From CAYUYV01 sp050331455 (lineage in GTDB: Bacteria; Pseudomonadota; Alphaproteobacteria; JAJFIK01), in contig JBHJGV010000031.1 in assembly GCA_050331455.1 (NCBI GenBank), positions 1 to 64,000 of the forward strand: a stretch of 64,000 nt of DNA. Reading direction: 5' to 3'. Numbering within the stretch: position 1 is the stretch's first letter; each line of letters begins with the position of its first letter. This document shows, piece by piece, positions 25,674 through 35,059 of the stretch. Made by a program: the position numbers and the translations under genes. The notes under the pieces were generated by a model. The model had not been told where the DNA came from. It saw nothing but the letters and a program-made list of their open reading frames with translations, and did not search any database.

Positions 25674-26486
25674 GTGAGCACACAAGCAGCCATGACCACC
25701 GAAACACCGGCACTGCCGAAGACCGTGACCCAGGAGACCACCCTGTCGGTCCATCATTGGACGGACACTTTGTTCTCCTTCCGGCTGACCCGGCCGTCGA
25801 GCTTCCGGTTCCGGTCCGGCGAATTCGTCATGCTGGGCCTGATGGTGGACGGCAAGCCGCTGCTGCGGGCCTATTCCGTCGCGAGCCCTGCCTGGGACGA
25901 GGCGCTCGATTTCTATTCGATCAAGGTCCAGGAAGGCCCCCTCACCTCCCGCCTGCAAAACATCAAGGAAGGCGATCCGGTCCTTTTGGGCAAAAAGCCC
26001 ACGGGAACGCTGGTGCTCGATGCCCTGGTGCCGGGCAAGACGCTTTACCTGTTTTCGACCGGCACGGGCATCGCGCCCTTCGCCAGCCTGATCCGCGATC
26101 CGGAGACGTACGAGAAGTTCGACAAGGTCGTCCTCACCCACACCTGCCGTCAGATCGCAGAACTCGCCTATGGCGACGATCTCGTCGCCCAGTCGAAGGC
26201 GGATCCCCTGGTCGGGGAAGAGGTCAGCGCGAAACTCGTCCACTACACCAGCGTGACCCGCGAGTCCTTCATCCGGGAAGGGCGGATCACGACGCTGATC
26301 GAAACCGGCAAACTGTTCGACGATCTTGGGCTGCCGGTGCTCGATCCGGAAACGGATCGCGTAATGATCTGCGGCTCCATGGGCATGCTCCAGGACACGA
26401 AAGTGCTGTGTGAAAAAGCGGGGCTTACGGAAGGCTCCAACGCCGCCCCGGGCACCTTCGTGGTCGAGCGTGCCTTCGCCGAGTGA
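25674..26486 (+). CDS. fpr: Ferredoxin--NADP(+) reductase
   Basis: A 270-residue flavoprotein transferring electrons between NADPH and ferredoxin/flavodoxin. The FAD-binding RAYSVASP motif, the phosphate-binding STGTGIAPFASLIRDP segment, VVLTHTCR and the NADP-site ICGSMGML are in order. The C-terminus VERAFAE fits the bacterial subclass in which the tail stacks on FAD. Start choice: GTG 25674 has GGAG 8 nt upstream; ATG 25692 (264 residues) is equally reasonable and closer to the family length. It is a monocistronic gene as far as can be seen. Confidence 0.92.
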   Translation: MSTQAAMTTETPALPKTVTQETTLSVHHWTDTLFSFRLTRPSSFRFRSGEFVMLGLMVDGKPLLRAYSVASPAWDEALDFYSIKVQEGPLTSRLQNIKEGDPVLLGKKPTGTLVLDALVPGKTLYLFSTGTGIAPFASLIRDPETYEKFDKVVLTHTCRQIAELAYGDDLVAQSKADPLVGEEVSAKLVHYTSVTRESFIREGRITTLIETGKLFDDLGLPVLDPETDRVMICGSMGMLQDTKVLCEKAGLTEGSNAAPGTFVVERAFAE

Positions 26487-26567
26487 TTTGGACCCCATCG
26501 ACCCGCCTTTCGCCGCTCGTGTCCGTGCTTGCGGCACGCTCCCAGCTCAAGCATGGGAGCAGAATCC

Positions 26568-27277
26568 CTAGGCGGCGTCGTGGAAGATGATCCCGAGTGT
26601 GAACCGCTCGCCGGTGCGGATGCGGCTGACCCCATGGCGCATCCGCACCCGGAACGTCCCCCGCGTTCCCTCCACCGGCCGCTCGTTGACGGCGAAGACG
26701 ACCGCATCCCCCAGCCCCAGAGGCACCACATCGACCCGCGACTGGCTTCGCGGTTTCTGCTCGGTCAGAACGAACTCCCCGCCTTGAAAGTCCTGCCCCG
26801 GATCGGAGAGCAGCACCGCCACCTGAAGGGGAAACACGAGATCACCATAAAGATCCTGGTGCAGACGATTGAAATCCCCGGGGCCATAGCGCAGGATCAG
26901 TGGCGTGGGACGGGTCTGACCGGCGTCGTGGCATCGCGCGACAAACCGGTCATGGGTCGGCGGAAAATCAGGCTCGCCCAGAGCCCGGCGCCAGCCATTG
27001 GCAACGGACACCAATCGGCCATAAAGCATCCGGCGCAGGGTATGAACCGGTTCAGGCAGTGGATAGGCAAGGTACTGATATTCGCCACTGCCGAACCCGT
27101 GGCGGGCCATCACGATGCGGGAGCGAAAGACCGATTCGTCCGCATAGAGCGCCCGCAGCGCTGCACAGGTCTCCGGCTCCACAAGCCCGGGCAGGACGCC
27201 CCAGCCCTGGCCGCCCAGATCGGCCTCAAGGCTCTCGAAAGGCGCTCCCTTTAGATCGAAGCCCGCTGCATGGTCCG

Positions 27278-27281
<4 letters not shown>
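26568..27281 (-). CDS. 2OG-Fe(II) oxygenase translationally coupled to ada
   Basis: A 237-residue dioxygenase. The iron ligands are in RLHQDLYGD (HxD) and MRHGVSRI (distal His), and the 2OG-binding Arg in GERFTLGIIFHD. LILRYGPGDFNRLHQD matches the family that often sits beside ada in alphaproteobacteria. The start is GTG 27281, overlapping the ada stop (GTGA), so it is co-translated with the alkylation-response gene. That suggests a role in alkylation repair or oxidative dealkylation analogous to AlkB, but the sequence is not AlkB itself, so this is inference. The frame open to 27521 is a shadow of ada. Confidence 0.82.
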
Positions 27282-28366
<1,085 letters not shown>

Positions 28367-28454
28367 GGTCGGTCTCCTGTGGTGGACAGACCTGCACCTT
28401 GAAGCCTGCGCCAGGCGTGCGCGTTCCGGAAGTTGCTTTCGAATTGGGAAAAAG

Positions 28455-28740
28455 AGAAGTGGAGGGTTTCTGTTGCCAGGTACCCTCCGAACCCCGCTTA
28501 CCTATTAGGCAGCGAGCGCCAGTTCGTTATCATTGGCACTTGTAAAGATGGCCCGATGTCGGTGGTACCATGCCGGGAGAAGAAGTCGTCTTTACACGGT
28601 CGTCGATCCTAATTCGCCCCCATCAAAGACCCACGATGCGGCTTACAACTATGGGCCCGTGGTGGAGGCGCCGGGAGTCGCACCCGGGTCCGATCCGCTT
28701 ATTACACGCTCGTTTATCCCCATAGCTGGAGCGACCAGCA
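28455..28740 (-). ncRNA. ssrA: tmRNA (ssrA), circularly permuted two-piece form
   Basis: On the minus strand the acceptor piece comes first, ending CGCCTCC-A-CCA (28660-28670) after a T-arm-like CCGGG/CCCGG hairpin. A 38-nt spacer (28622-28659) follows, then the coding piece begins GGGGGCG at 28621. GGGGGCG pairs with CGCCTCC over 7 bp (one G-U), rebuilding the acceptor stem. The tag frame at 28508-28537 reads ANDNELALAA followed by TAA TAG. Downstream, GGAGGGT/ACCCTCC arms (near 28460-28490) look like a final pseudoknot. Outer ends are approximate. Permuted ssrA is characteristic of alphaproteobacteria; the spacer is removed during maturation. Confidence 0.9.
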
Positions 28741-28768
28741 TCATGAATATAAGCCCAAGATCGTGAAG

Positions 28769-28791
28769 AAAAAAGGCAACCATCGCCTTTT
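28769..28791 (-). terminator. Second terminator-like hairpin between the GST gene and ssrA
   Basis: Minus-strand AAAAGGC / GCCTTTT stem with a 7-nt loop, followed by extra T. It lies just after the GC-rich terminator and just ahead of ssrA, and may insulate ssrA from read-through. Confidence 0.65.
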
Positions 28792-28794
28792 GCA

Positions 28795-28848
28795 CAAAAA
28801 AGAGGCCCGACCGCCGGCCCGATGCGAAGAGCGGGTCCGGCGGCCAGG
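28795..28848 (-). terminator. Rho-independent terminator of the glutathione transferase gene
   Basis: On the minus strand, a GC-rich stem (GGCCGCCGG-CCC with GGG-CCGGCGGTC, one bulge and one wobble) is followed after a short GGCCTC by six T. It starts about 20 nt after the GST stop. Confidence 0.75.
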
Positions 28849-28867
28849 CCACTCGGGGGTTGGGGTA

Positions 28868-29542
28868 TCAGGTCTGAAGCATGTTCCGGGCCATTGTGAC
28901 TGTGTCCCTGTCGCCCTGGTCCCCGTCGGTGCGTTTATGGGGCACGGCAAGGCCTCGCTGGATCGCCGGGCGGGCCTCGATGGCTGTCAACCAGCGCTGC
29001 AGATGGGGCAGATCGTCGATGGAAACCCCCGCCCATGTGTGGCTGCGCACCCAGGACCAGTTGGCGATATCGGCGATCGAATAGTCGCCGGCCAGGAATT
29101 CATGGTCGCTCAAGCGGGTGTCCAAGACCGTATAGAGCCGCTTGGTCTCGTTCTGGTACCGATCAATGACCGGTTGGATCTTTTCGGGAAAATAACGAAA
29201 GAAAACATGGGCCTGCCCCTGCATGGGCCCGACACCGCCCATCTGGAACATCAGCCACTGGATCACCGATGAGCGGCCCTTCACGTCCGTGGGCAGCAGA
29301 GCGCCAGCCTTCTCGGCCAGATACACCATGATCGCGCCGGACTCGAAGACCGCAAAATCATCCGCATCCCGGTCCACGATCGCGGGAATGCGCCCGTTCG
29401 GATTGATGGCGAGGTACCAGGCTTCCTTCTGCGCATTGGTTCCGATATCCACCGGATGGGTCTCATAATCGAGGCCAAGCTCTTCCAGGGTGCAGGAGGC
29501 CTTGTAGCCGTTCGGCGTCGTCCAGGTGTAAAGATCAATCAT
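28868..29542 (-). CDS. Glutathione S-transferase family protein (YfcG/nu-class-like)
   Basis: A 224-residue two-domain GST. The N-terminal thioredoxin domain starts MIDLYTWTTPNGYKASCTLEEL and contains the glutathione-binding NPNGRIPAIVD and FESGAIMVYLAE motifs. The helical C-terminal domain has HEFLAGDYSIADIANWSWV, the N-capping/hydrophobic-staple signature. TTPNG at the active site is typical of YfcG/Ure2-like enzymes that act as disulfide-bond reductases with glutathione. It is followed by a clear terminator and stands alone. Confidence 0.88.
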   Translation of the reverse strand: MIDLYTWTTPNGYKASCTLEELGLDYETHPVDIGTNAQKEAWYLAINPNGRIPAIVDRDADDFAVFESGAIMVYLAEKAGALLPTDVKGRSSVIQWLMFQMGGVGPMQGQAHVFFRYFPEKIQPVIDRYQNETKRLYTVLDTRLSDHEFLAGDYSIADIANWSWVRSHTWAGVSIDDLPHLQRWLTAIEARPAIQRGLAVPHKRTDGDQGDRDTVTMARNMLQT

Positions 29543-29695
29543 CGAATGCCCTCCAGGCTGTGCGGCGAAAACCCATGGCGGGCACGTGGGCCGCGACCCG
29601 GCGGCTTACAAGCCAAGGCCCCGCTCACGGCTTGGGGAGAATCACGCATAGGTGCTTTGTTGGCCCGCACGCGCAGGCAATGAAGGGAGTTGGCC

Positions 29696-30490
29696 ATGCA
29701 GCAGTTCCACGACCTGATCATTCGCATTCTGGAGACGGGCAGCGACCGGCCGGACCGGACGGGCACGGGCGTGCGCGGTGTCTTCGGCCATCAAATGCGC
29801 TTCGATCTGCGCCAGGGGTTCCCCCTGCTGACGACCAAGAAGCTTTATACCCGCGCGATCGTCCACGAACTGCTCTGGTTCCTCCGTGGGGAGACCAATG
29901 TCCGTAGCCTTCAGGCGGAAGGCGTGACCATTTGGGACGAATGGGCCGACACGGACGGCGAACTGGGGCCGATCTACGGCCACCAATGGCGCTCCTGGCC
30001 CGACGCCAAGGGCGGAACCATCGACCAGATTGCCTGGGTCGTGCGGGAAATCCACACCAATCCGACGTCACGGCGCCTTGTGGTGAGCGCCTGGAACCCG
30101 GCGGACATTCCGGACATGGCCCTGCCCCCCTGCCATTGCCTATTCCAGTTCTATGTCGACGGCGACCGCCTCTCCTGCCAGCTTTACCAGCGCAGTGCGG
30201 ATGTTTTTCTCGGCGTGCCCTTCAACATCGCGTCCTATGCATTGCTGACCCATATGGTGGCCCAGGTCACAGGACTCGGGGTGGGTGAGTTCGTCCACAC
30301 GCTCGGGGATGCTCATCTTTATGCCAATCATATGGATCAGGCGCGCCTTATCCTGACCCGGGAGCCGCGGCCCCTGCCGACCCTGAAGCTCAACCCGGCG
30401 GTGGCGGATGTGTTCGCCTTCACCTACGACGATATTGCGATCGAAGGCTACGATCCACATCCGGCCATTCCCGCACCGATCGCGGCTTGA
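29696..30490 (+). CDS. thyA: Thymidylate synthase
   Basis: A 264-residue enzyme that methylates dUMP to dTMP with methylenetetrahydrofolate; its length equals E. coli ThyA. Visible features: the dUMP-site segment RTGTGV near residue 22, the TTKKLYTRAIVHELLWFLRG helix, the catalytic Cys in ALPPCHCLFQF, and QRSADVFLGVPFNIASYALL. Start: ATG 29696 preceded by AAGGGAG; the TTG at 29690 is rejected. It is followed 9 nt later by folA, the classical pair that regenerates the dihydrofolate made here. Confidence 0.97.
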   Translation: MQQFHDLIIRILETGSDRPDRTGTGVRGVFGHQMRFDLRQGFPLLTTKKLYTRAIVHELLWFLRGETNVRSLQAEGVTIWDEWADTDGELGPIYGHQWRSWPDAKGGTIDQIAWVVREIHTNPTSRRLVVSAWNPADIPDMALPPCHCLFQFYVDGDRLSCQLYQRSADVFLGVPFNIASYALLTHMVAQVTGLGVGEFVHTLGDAHLYANHMDQARLILTREPRPLPTLKLNPAVADVFAFTYDDIAIEGYDPHPAIPAPIAA

Positions 30491-30499
30491 GGAGATTCC

Positions 30500-31027
30500 A
30501 TGGCCTATGACGGCTGCCGTGTGGTGATGGTGGTTGCGATGGCCCGCAATCGGGTGATCGGGCGGAACGGGACCATCCCGTGGCGTATTCCTGCGGATCT
30601 CAAGCATTTCAAGGCGGCGACCATGGGCAAGCCCATGGTGATGGGCCGGAAAACCTTCGAGAGCATTGGCCGGCCCCTGGCTGGCCGAACCTCCATCGTC
30701 GTGACCCGCCAGGCGGACTGGTCCGCCGACGGCGTCCTGACCGCCTTGAGCATCGAAGCCGGCCTTGACCTTGCGGTCCGCGATGCCCGCGCCCGGGGCG
30801 TTCCGGAGATCGCCGTGGTCGGCGGCGGCGAGATCTATGCCGCCAGCCTTCCTTTTGCGGATGAAATTTCCCTGACCCGGATCGATGCCGAGATCGACGG
30901 CGATACCCGGTTTCTGCCGCTCGATCCGGAGTCCTGGGTGTTCGGACCGGCAGAGCCGTTCCCCGAGGACCCCCGCGCCAGCCACGCCGCGGACCTCGTC
31001 ACCGTCACGCGCCGTCCGCCGGCCTGA
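30500..31027 (+). CDS. folA: Dihydrofolate reductase
   Basis: A 175-residue enzyme reducing dihydrofolate to tetrahydrofolate with NADPH. Family landmarks: VVMVVAMARNRVIGRNGTIPWRIPAD (Met20-loop region with catalytic acid), MGRKTFESIGRPLAGR and EIAVVGGGEIYAASL. It has a GAGGAG 8 nt before ATG 30500 and forms an operon with thyA. It converges on divL with only 13 nt between the stops and no obvious hairpin. Confidence 0.96.
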   Translation: MAYDGCRVVMVVAMARNRVIGRNGTIPWRIPADLKHFKAATMGKPMVMGRKTFESIGRPLAGRTSIVVTRQADWSADGVLTALSIEAGLDLAVRDARARGVPEIAVVGGGEIYAASLPFADEISLTRIDAEIDGDTRFLPLDPESWVFGPAEPFPEDPRASHAADLVTVTRRPPA

Positions 31028-31040
31028 AGGCCTCCCAAAA

Positions 31041-33530
31041 CTACTCCGCAGCCTGACTGGCGCCCACCATCTGGGGTTCGGCCGGGAGATGGCAGACGAC
31101 GCGGGTGCCCTTTTCAGGCTCGGACTCCAGGGTCACCCAGCCGCCATGCAGCTCCACGAAACTTTTGACCAGGGACAGGCCCAGGCCCGCCCCCCGCCGG
31201 GCGGAATCGTGGGTGGCGAACCGGTCGAACACCGTGGCCTGATATTCCGCAGGAATGCCCGACCCCGTATCGGCGACCCAGACCATGACCATGGCTTTCT
31301 GACGGGCTGCTCCGATGGTGACCGTGTCGCCCTTTTCGGTGAACCGCAGCGCATTCGAGGTCAGATTGAACAGGATCTGACGGAGGCGCTTGCCGTCGGC
31401 CACCATGGTGCCGATATCCTTGGGGCAATCCACCGTGACCGTCACCGCGCTGTCCGCGGCGCGGCTGACGGCAACGTCCCGAGCGTTTTTCAGCAGCGCG
31501 CCCACATCCACAGTGTCGAGTTCCAGGGACAGGGTGCCCGCGTCGATCATGGCGAGATCCAGAATGTCGTCGATCAGGTCCCGCAACTGGCCCGACGCCA
31601 GCAAGATGTGACCGGTATATTCCTTCTGCCGATCGTTCAGGTCGCCGACCATGCCTTCGCTGATCATCTCTGTGAAGCCGACAATGGAATTGAGCGGTGT
31701 TCGGAGCTGGTAGGACACATTGGAGACGAATTCGGATTTCAGCCGGTCCGCCGTTTCCAGGGCCTCGTTGCGTTCGCGCAAGGCATGTTCCATGCGCGCC
31801 GTGTCCGTCACATCAAGGAATGTGAGCAGGATGCGCCCGTCGGGCAGGGCCTCACCGGCGAAATCCAGGATCCGCCCGTCGAGCCGGATCAGGCGCCCCG
31901 GCTGGAGCTCCCCGTCGCTTTCGATGGCCGTCACGGCCGCCGCGATGCGCGGCCATTCCCCGTCTTCCGCGCTGTGGATGTCCTCAAGCTGGGGAGCGCA
32001 ACGTTCGGTCAGGACGGAAAAATGGGGCTCGCCGCGCAACAGGGTCTGCTCAAGGCCCCATAAGCGGGCAAAGGCCGCGTTGGACAATTTCAGCCGGCCG
32101 TCCCGGCCGAACACCGCCACGGCCTCATGAAGGTGATCGAGCGTGACCCGTTGCACGCTGGTGAGTGTCTTGTAGGAGCTTTCCAGAGTGACCTGATCGG
32201 TCACGTCTTCGTAGAGATAAATCAGTCCGCCGAAGGGATGGGCCCGGCAGATCACCCTCAAGGACCGACCGTCGGGCAGGTGCCACAACTCGTCGCCGTC
32301 GGTGATCTGCTGGTACAAGGCCTGACGCTGGCGCTTCCAGGCCTGGAAGTCCGCCTGCTCGGGCAATTGCCGCTGTTCCCGAAGATATTCCAGGATCTCC
32401 CCGTCTTCCGGCTGCTGATCGAGCCAGCGCGGATCGAGCCCCCAGAGGCTCACAAAGGCTTCATTGAAGAAGACGAGCTTCGTGTCCGCGCCGAAAATGG
32501 CGACAGCCGTGCGCAGCTGGTCCAGGGTTTCACGGTGGGCACGGATATGGCTCTCCAGCTGTTGTTCCGCATCGTCGACGGCGGAGAGGTCAAGGGCGAT
32601 GCCGCCCGTGCCGTTGCCGACGGGAATGGCGATCAGGTCCATGGCCCGGCGATGTCCGTCCACCACCACATAACGGCGCTTGCGCTGGACTTCCGTGGTG
32701 CGGGCGGCCAGGGCCGACAGGGAGCGTTCCGAATTGTCGAGCTCACGCCGTTCCTCCACCGCGAGGTCCGGGTTCGCACAATCCACCGCCGCCGCATAGG
32801 CGTCGTTGCACCAGACCAGGGCGTGCCCGCGCCGGCGCCACATGGGGAAAGGCGCCCGGTTCAGGAATTCGGCAAATCCCGCCCGATCCCGCTCGGCCTG
32901 CTCCAGACGCTCCGCGAGGGTCTCAATCTCCGAGCGCTCAGGCGAGATGTCGCGCAGCTTGACGGCGGACTGGGTCGCAGCCGGCCGCCCATGGGCTTCG
33001 ATAATTCCGCCATTGCGGCGGGTCAGGGTCAGGTTGAACGGCTTGCCGTCGCTGCGCAGGGCGCCGAGCGCAGCGGCAAACCGCTGGCGGGCCGCGTCGT
33101 CGAGGCCTGCGATGAAGGCTTCGAACCGCCCGGCAACGGCGCCGTCCGGGTGATTGGCCCGACGCTCCCGGTCCTCCGCATCAATCACGATATCCGTGGG
33201 CTGAATATCCGCGTCGTCCCGGTCGTCCCCGTCAAGGGCGGTGCCCCGGCCCAGCACCTGATCGGGTGCCTGGAGGCCCATCGCGCCGCCGCGGGCGGCA
33301 CCGGCGATGGCGGGGCCTTTGCCCTCGTCCCAGATGAGCGTAAGGTCCGGGTCGGATCGGAACAGCACATCGGCCCGGGCCATGGTGGCCTCCATGGTCC
33401 GGCGCGCTTCGATCCAAGTTCTGGCGAGGGTGCGGCGTCTCAGGCCTTCATGCACGGCCCAAAGGGCCGAAGCGAAGGCGAACAGAACCGATCCTGCCGT
33501 GATAATCCACTGGGTGGTGGCCGCTGCCAT
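31041..33530 (-). CDS. divL: DivL-like atypical histidine kinase (tyrosine at the phospho-acceptor site)
   Basis: An 829-residue membrane kinase-like protein. One N-terminal transmembrane segment (ITAGSVLFAFASALWAVHEG) is followed by several PAS-type sensory domains between residues ~190 and 570. The dimerisation/H-box reads FVSNVSYQLRTPLNSI: Tyr 607 stands where ordinary kinases have His (SHELRTPL). The ATP-binding domain is intact (VADTGSGIPAEYQATVFDRF, GAGLGLSLVKSFVELHGG). Caulobacter DivL has the same substitution and works as a scaffold/regulator of the CckA-CtrA cell-cycle phosphorelay controlled by DivK, rather than as an autokinase. It is monocistronic, faces folA, and has about 200 nt of upstream spacer. 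Confidence 0.9.
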   Translation of the reverse strand: MAAATTQWIITAGSVLFAFASALWAVHEGLRRRTLARTWIEARRTMEATMARADVLFRSDPDLTLIWDEGKGPAIAGAARGGAMGLQAPDQVLGRGTALDGDDRDDADIQPTDIVIDAEDRERRANHPDGAVAGRFEAFIAGLDDAARQRFAAALGALRSDGKPFNLTLTRRNGGIIEAHGRPAATQSAVKLRDISPERSEIETLAERLEQAERDRAGFAEFLNRAPFPMWRRRGHALVWCNDAYAAAVDCANPDLAVEERRELDNSERSLSALAARTTEVQRKRRYVVVDGHRRAMDLIAIPVGNGTGGIALDLSAVDDAEQQLESHIRAHRETLDQLRTAVAIFGADTKLVFFNEAFVSLWGLDPRWLDQQPEDGEILEYLREQRQLPEQADFQAWKRQRQALYQQITDGDELWHLPDGRSLRVICRAHPFGGLIYLYEDVTDQVTLESSYKTLTSVQRVTLDHLHEAVAVFGRDGRLKLSNAAFARLWGLEQTLLRGEPHFSVLTERCAPQLEDIHSAEDGEWPRIAAAVTAIESDGELQPGRLIRLDGRILDFAGEALPDGRILLTFLDVTDTARMEHALRERNEALETADRLKSEFVSNVSYQLRTPLNSIVGFTEMISEGMVGDLNDRQKEYTGHILLASGQLRDLIDDILDLAMIDAGTLSLELDTVDVGALLKNARDVAVSRAADSAVTVTVDCPKDIGTMVADGKRLRQILFNLTSNALRFTEKGDTVTIGAARQKAMVMVWVADTGSGIPAEYQATVFDRFATHDSARRGAGLGLSLVKSFVELHGGWVTLESEPEKGTRVVCHLPAEPQMVGASQAAE

Positions 33531-33734
33531 GGTTGCGCGCCCCTAACGTAGCGTTATCCGAATCATTCGAAGTATAAGGTGTTTTGCCGGGTCCTGAGGA
33601 TCCTTTCGGGAGGAGCACCGTCACAATCCCTGCTTGCCATGTGATTCGGGGTCGCGGCGCCCTTGCCCCGTCCATCCGGCCGCCCCAATCCATCCCTCCA
33701 GCCCACGGGCCTGGATGATCCAGGAGTTCGGGTC

Positions 33735-33977
33735 TTGCCCAACCGTCCCCTCATCACGGAGCAGACCCTCGGTGTCCTGATCAGCGCCGCGGAGCAGATC
33801 CTGGGCCGCGAAAGCCCGGTGACCCAGGCCCTGTTCCTCGCCGCCGCGGATCCCGATTATCTTGATGCGGCCTGGGCGGCGGTCGAAGCCCTGCCCGATG
33901 ACCAGCGGCGCAGTTTCGCGGCCTCCGTCGCGGACATGCATCCGCCCTTCGTCATTGGCGGCCGGGACATGGAATAG
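33735..33977 (+). CDS. Small hypothetical protein
   Basis: An 80-residue acidic, helix-rich protein (LITEQTLGVLISAAEQILG, then TQALFLAAADPDYLDAAWAAVE, PDDQRRSFAASVADMHP). No family recognised. There is no ATG in a useful place; TTG 33735 is preceded by CAGGAG 8 nt upstream and is taken as the start. The frame is open further upstream with another TTG at 33663. It lies divergent to divL. Codon use matches the neighbours, so it is probably a real gene, but this is uncertain. Confidence 0.5.
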   Translation: MPNRPLITEQTLGVLISAAEQILGRESPVTQALFLAAADPDYLDAAWAAVEALPDDQRRSFAASVADMHPPFVIGGRDME

Positions 33978-34250
33978 GCGAGGCGCGTGGCGCTTGCCGA
34001 AACCTCATTGCGCTCTTATCCTGCCGTTCTGGCTGGAGGTCCTGGCCGCTCGCGGGCTGCTCTCCTTGTGGGGACATGGGCCCATGGCGAATACCTCCGG
34101 GCGCCCGAGGGCGGGCGCTCTTTTGAACGCGGTCACCCATCCTTTTCAGGCTGCAGGCCGATGGCAAGGCGAGCCCCATCATCGATCCGCGCTGCATCGA
34201 ACTGCATCGCATCGATCCGTCCTGTGGCCGGACAAGGATGAGGCTCCCCC

Positions 34251-34727
34251 ATGACCGTTATTGTGCCTTCGATCGACCTGTTAAAGCGCGAGGCCCGGCG
34301 TTTGCGTCTGGTCCGGCGCCGCACCGGGACACCGCTCTCCCACGGCGCCGCCCTTCAGGCCGTCGCCCATGCCCATGGCTTTCGCAACTGGAACACCCTG
34401 CACGCCGTGGCGGCGCGTCAGGCGGCGGATCTGCCCTACCGAGCCGGCGCGCGGGTGTGCGGCGCCTATCTGGGGCAGGCCTTCGAAGGCAGAATTCTGA
34501 CAGTCGCTCCAACGCCCGAGGGCTTTTTCCGGCTCGATCTGATCTTTGACGAGCCCGTGGATGTGGTGCGTTTTGACAGCTTTTCCGCCCTGCGCCGGCG
34601 GGTCAGCGGCCGGCTCACGCAAGCCGGTGAGAGCCCGGAGCGGACGTCGGACGGCATGCCCCACCTCACCGTGGCGTGCTTGGAGGCACAGGGCGCTGCG
34701 CGGCCCGCAGACGGGGTCCCTGTCTGA
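34251..34727 (+). CDS. Glyoxalase-related domain protein
   Basis: A 158-residue protein. Its N-terminal third (LLKREARRLRLVRRRTGTPLSHGAALQAVAHAHGFRNWNTLHA, residues 9-51) has the pattern KxxAKxLR...LSHGxALexiAxxhGfrsWNtLxA of the small helical glyoxalase-related domain. The remainder is a beta-rich region (GRILTVAPTPEGFFRLDLIF) of unknown role. No metal-binding glyoxalase site is visible, so no enzyme activity should be assumed. A strong hairpin follows about 50 nt downstream. Confidence 0.65.
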   Translation: MTVIVPSIDLLKREARRLRLVRRRTGTPLSHGAALQAVAHAHGFRNWNTLHAVAARQAADLPYRAGARVCGAYLGQAFEGRILTVAPTPEGFFRLDLIFDEPVDVVRFDSFSALRRRVSGRLTQAGESPERTSDGMPHLTVACLEAQGAARPADGVPV

Positions 34728-35059
34728 TGCGCGCCGTAAGATTGGCACACTGACGAAAATCCTGTGTTCACGAAAGGCGGATCTCGGCGTCGCCGGGATC
34801 CGCCTTGCCCTCGCGCCAGCGCTGTCAAAGGCACGGCCTGTCAAAGGCGGTTTTGGATCAGCCTCGGGCACCCTCGACGATCCCCGCCGTGGGCGCCGCG
34901 GTGGTCTGGGACCAGACCCGGCCTCTTCCCTCAATCGGGACCGGGGAAAAGGGTCGCTGTGCTCCCCATCGTGCCCCAGCCCGGCGGATCCGGCCGAAAC
35001 ACCGCAAAGATCGGGCCCCCTGGTCAAACGCGTTGCGTCCCGTTAAGAATGGCAGCATT
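34728..35059. other. Non-coding stretch with a long hairpin at 34774-34806
   Basis: No gene seen. The hairpin arms AAGGCGGATC(T)CGG and CCGGGATCCGCCTT (34774-34806) form a 13 to 16 bp stem with a tiny loop. There is almost no T-run beyond TT, so it is either a weak terminator of the preceding gene or a dispersed intergenic palindrome. Confidence 0.6.

Noticed and set aside
34805..35059. Upstream extension of the sulfotransferase frame
   Set aside because: The first 85 codons lack initiation signals and look like intergenic DNA; the family fold begins after 35150.
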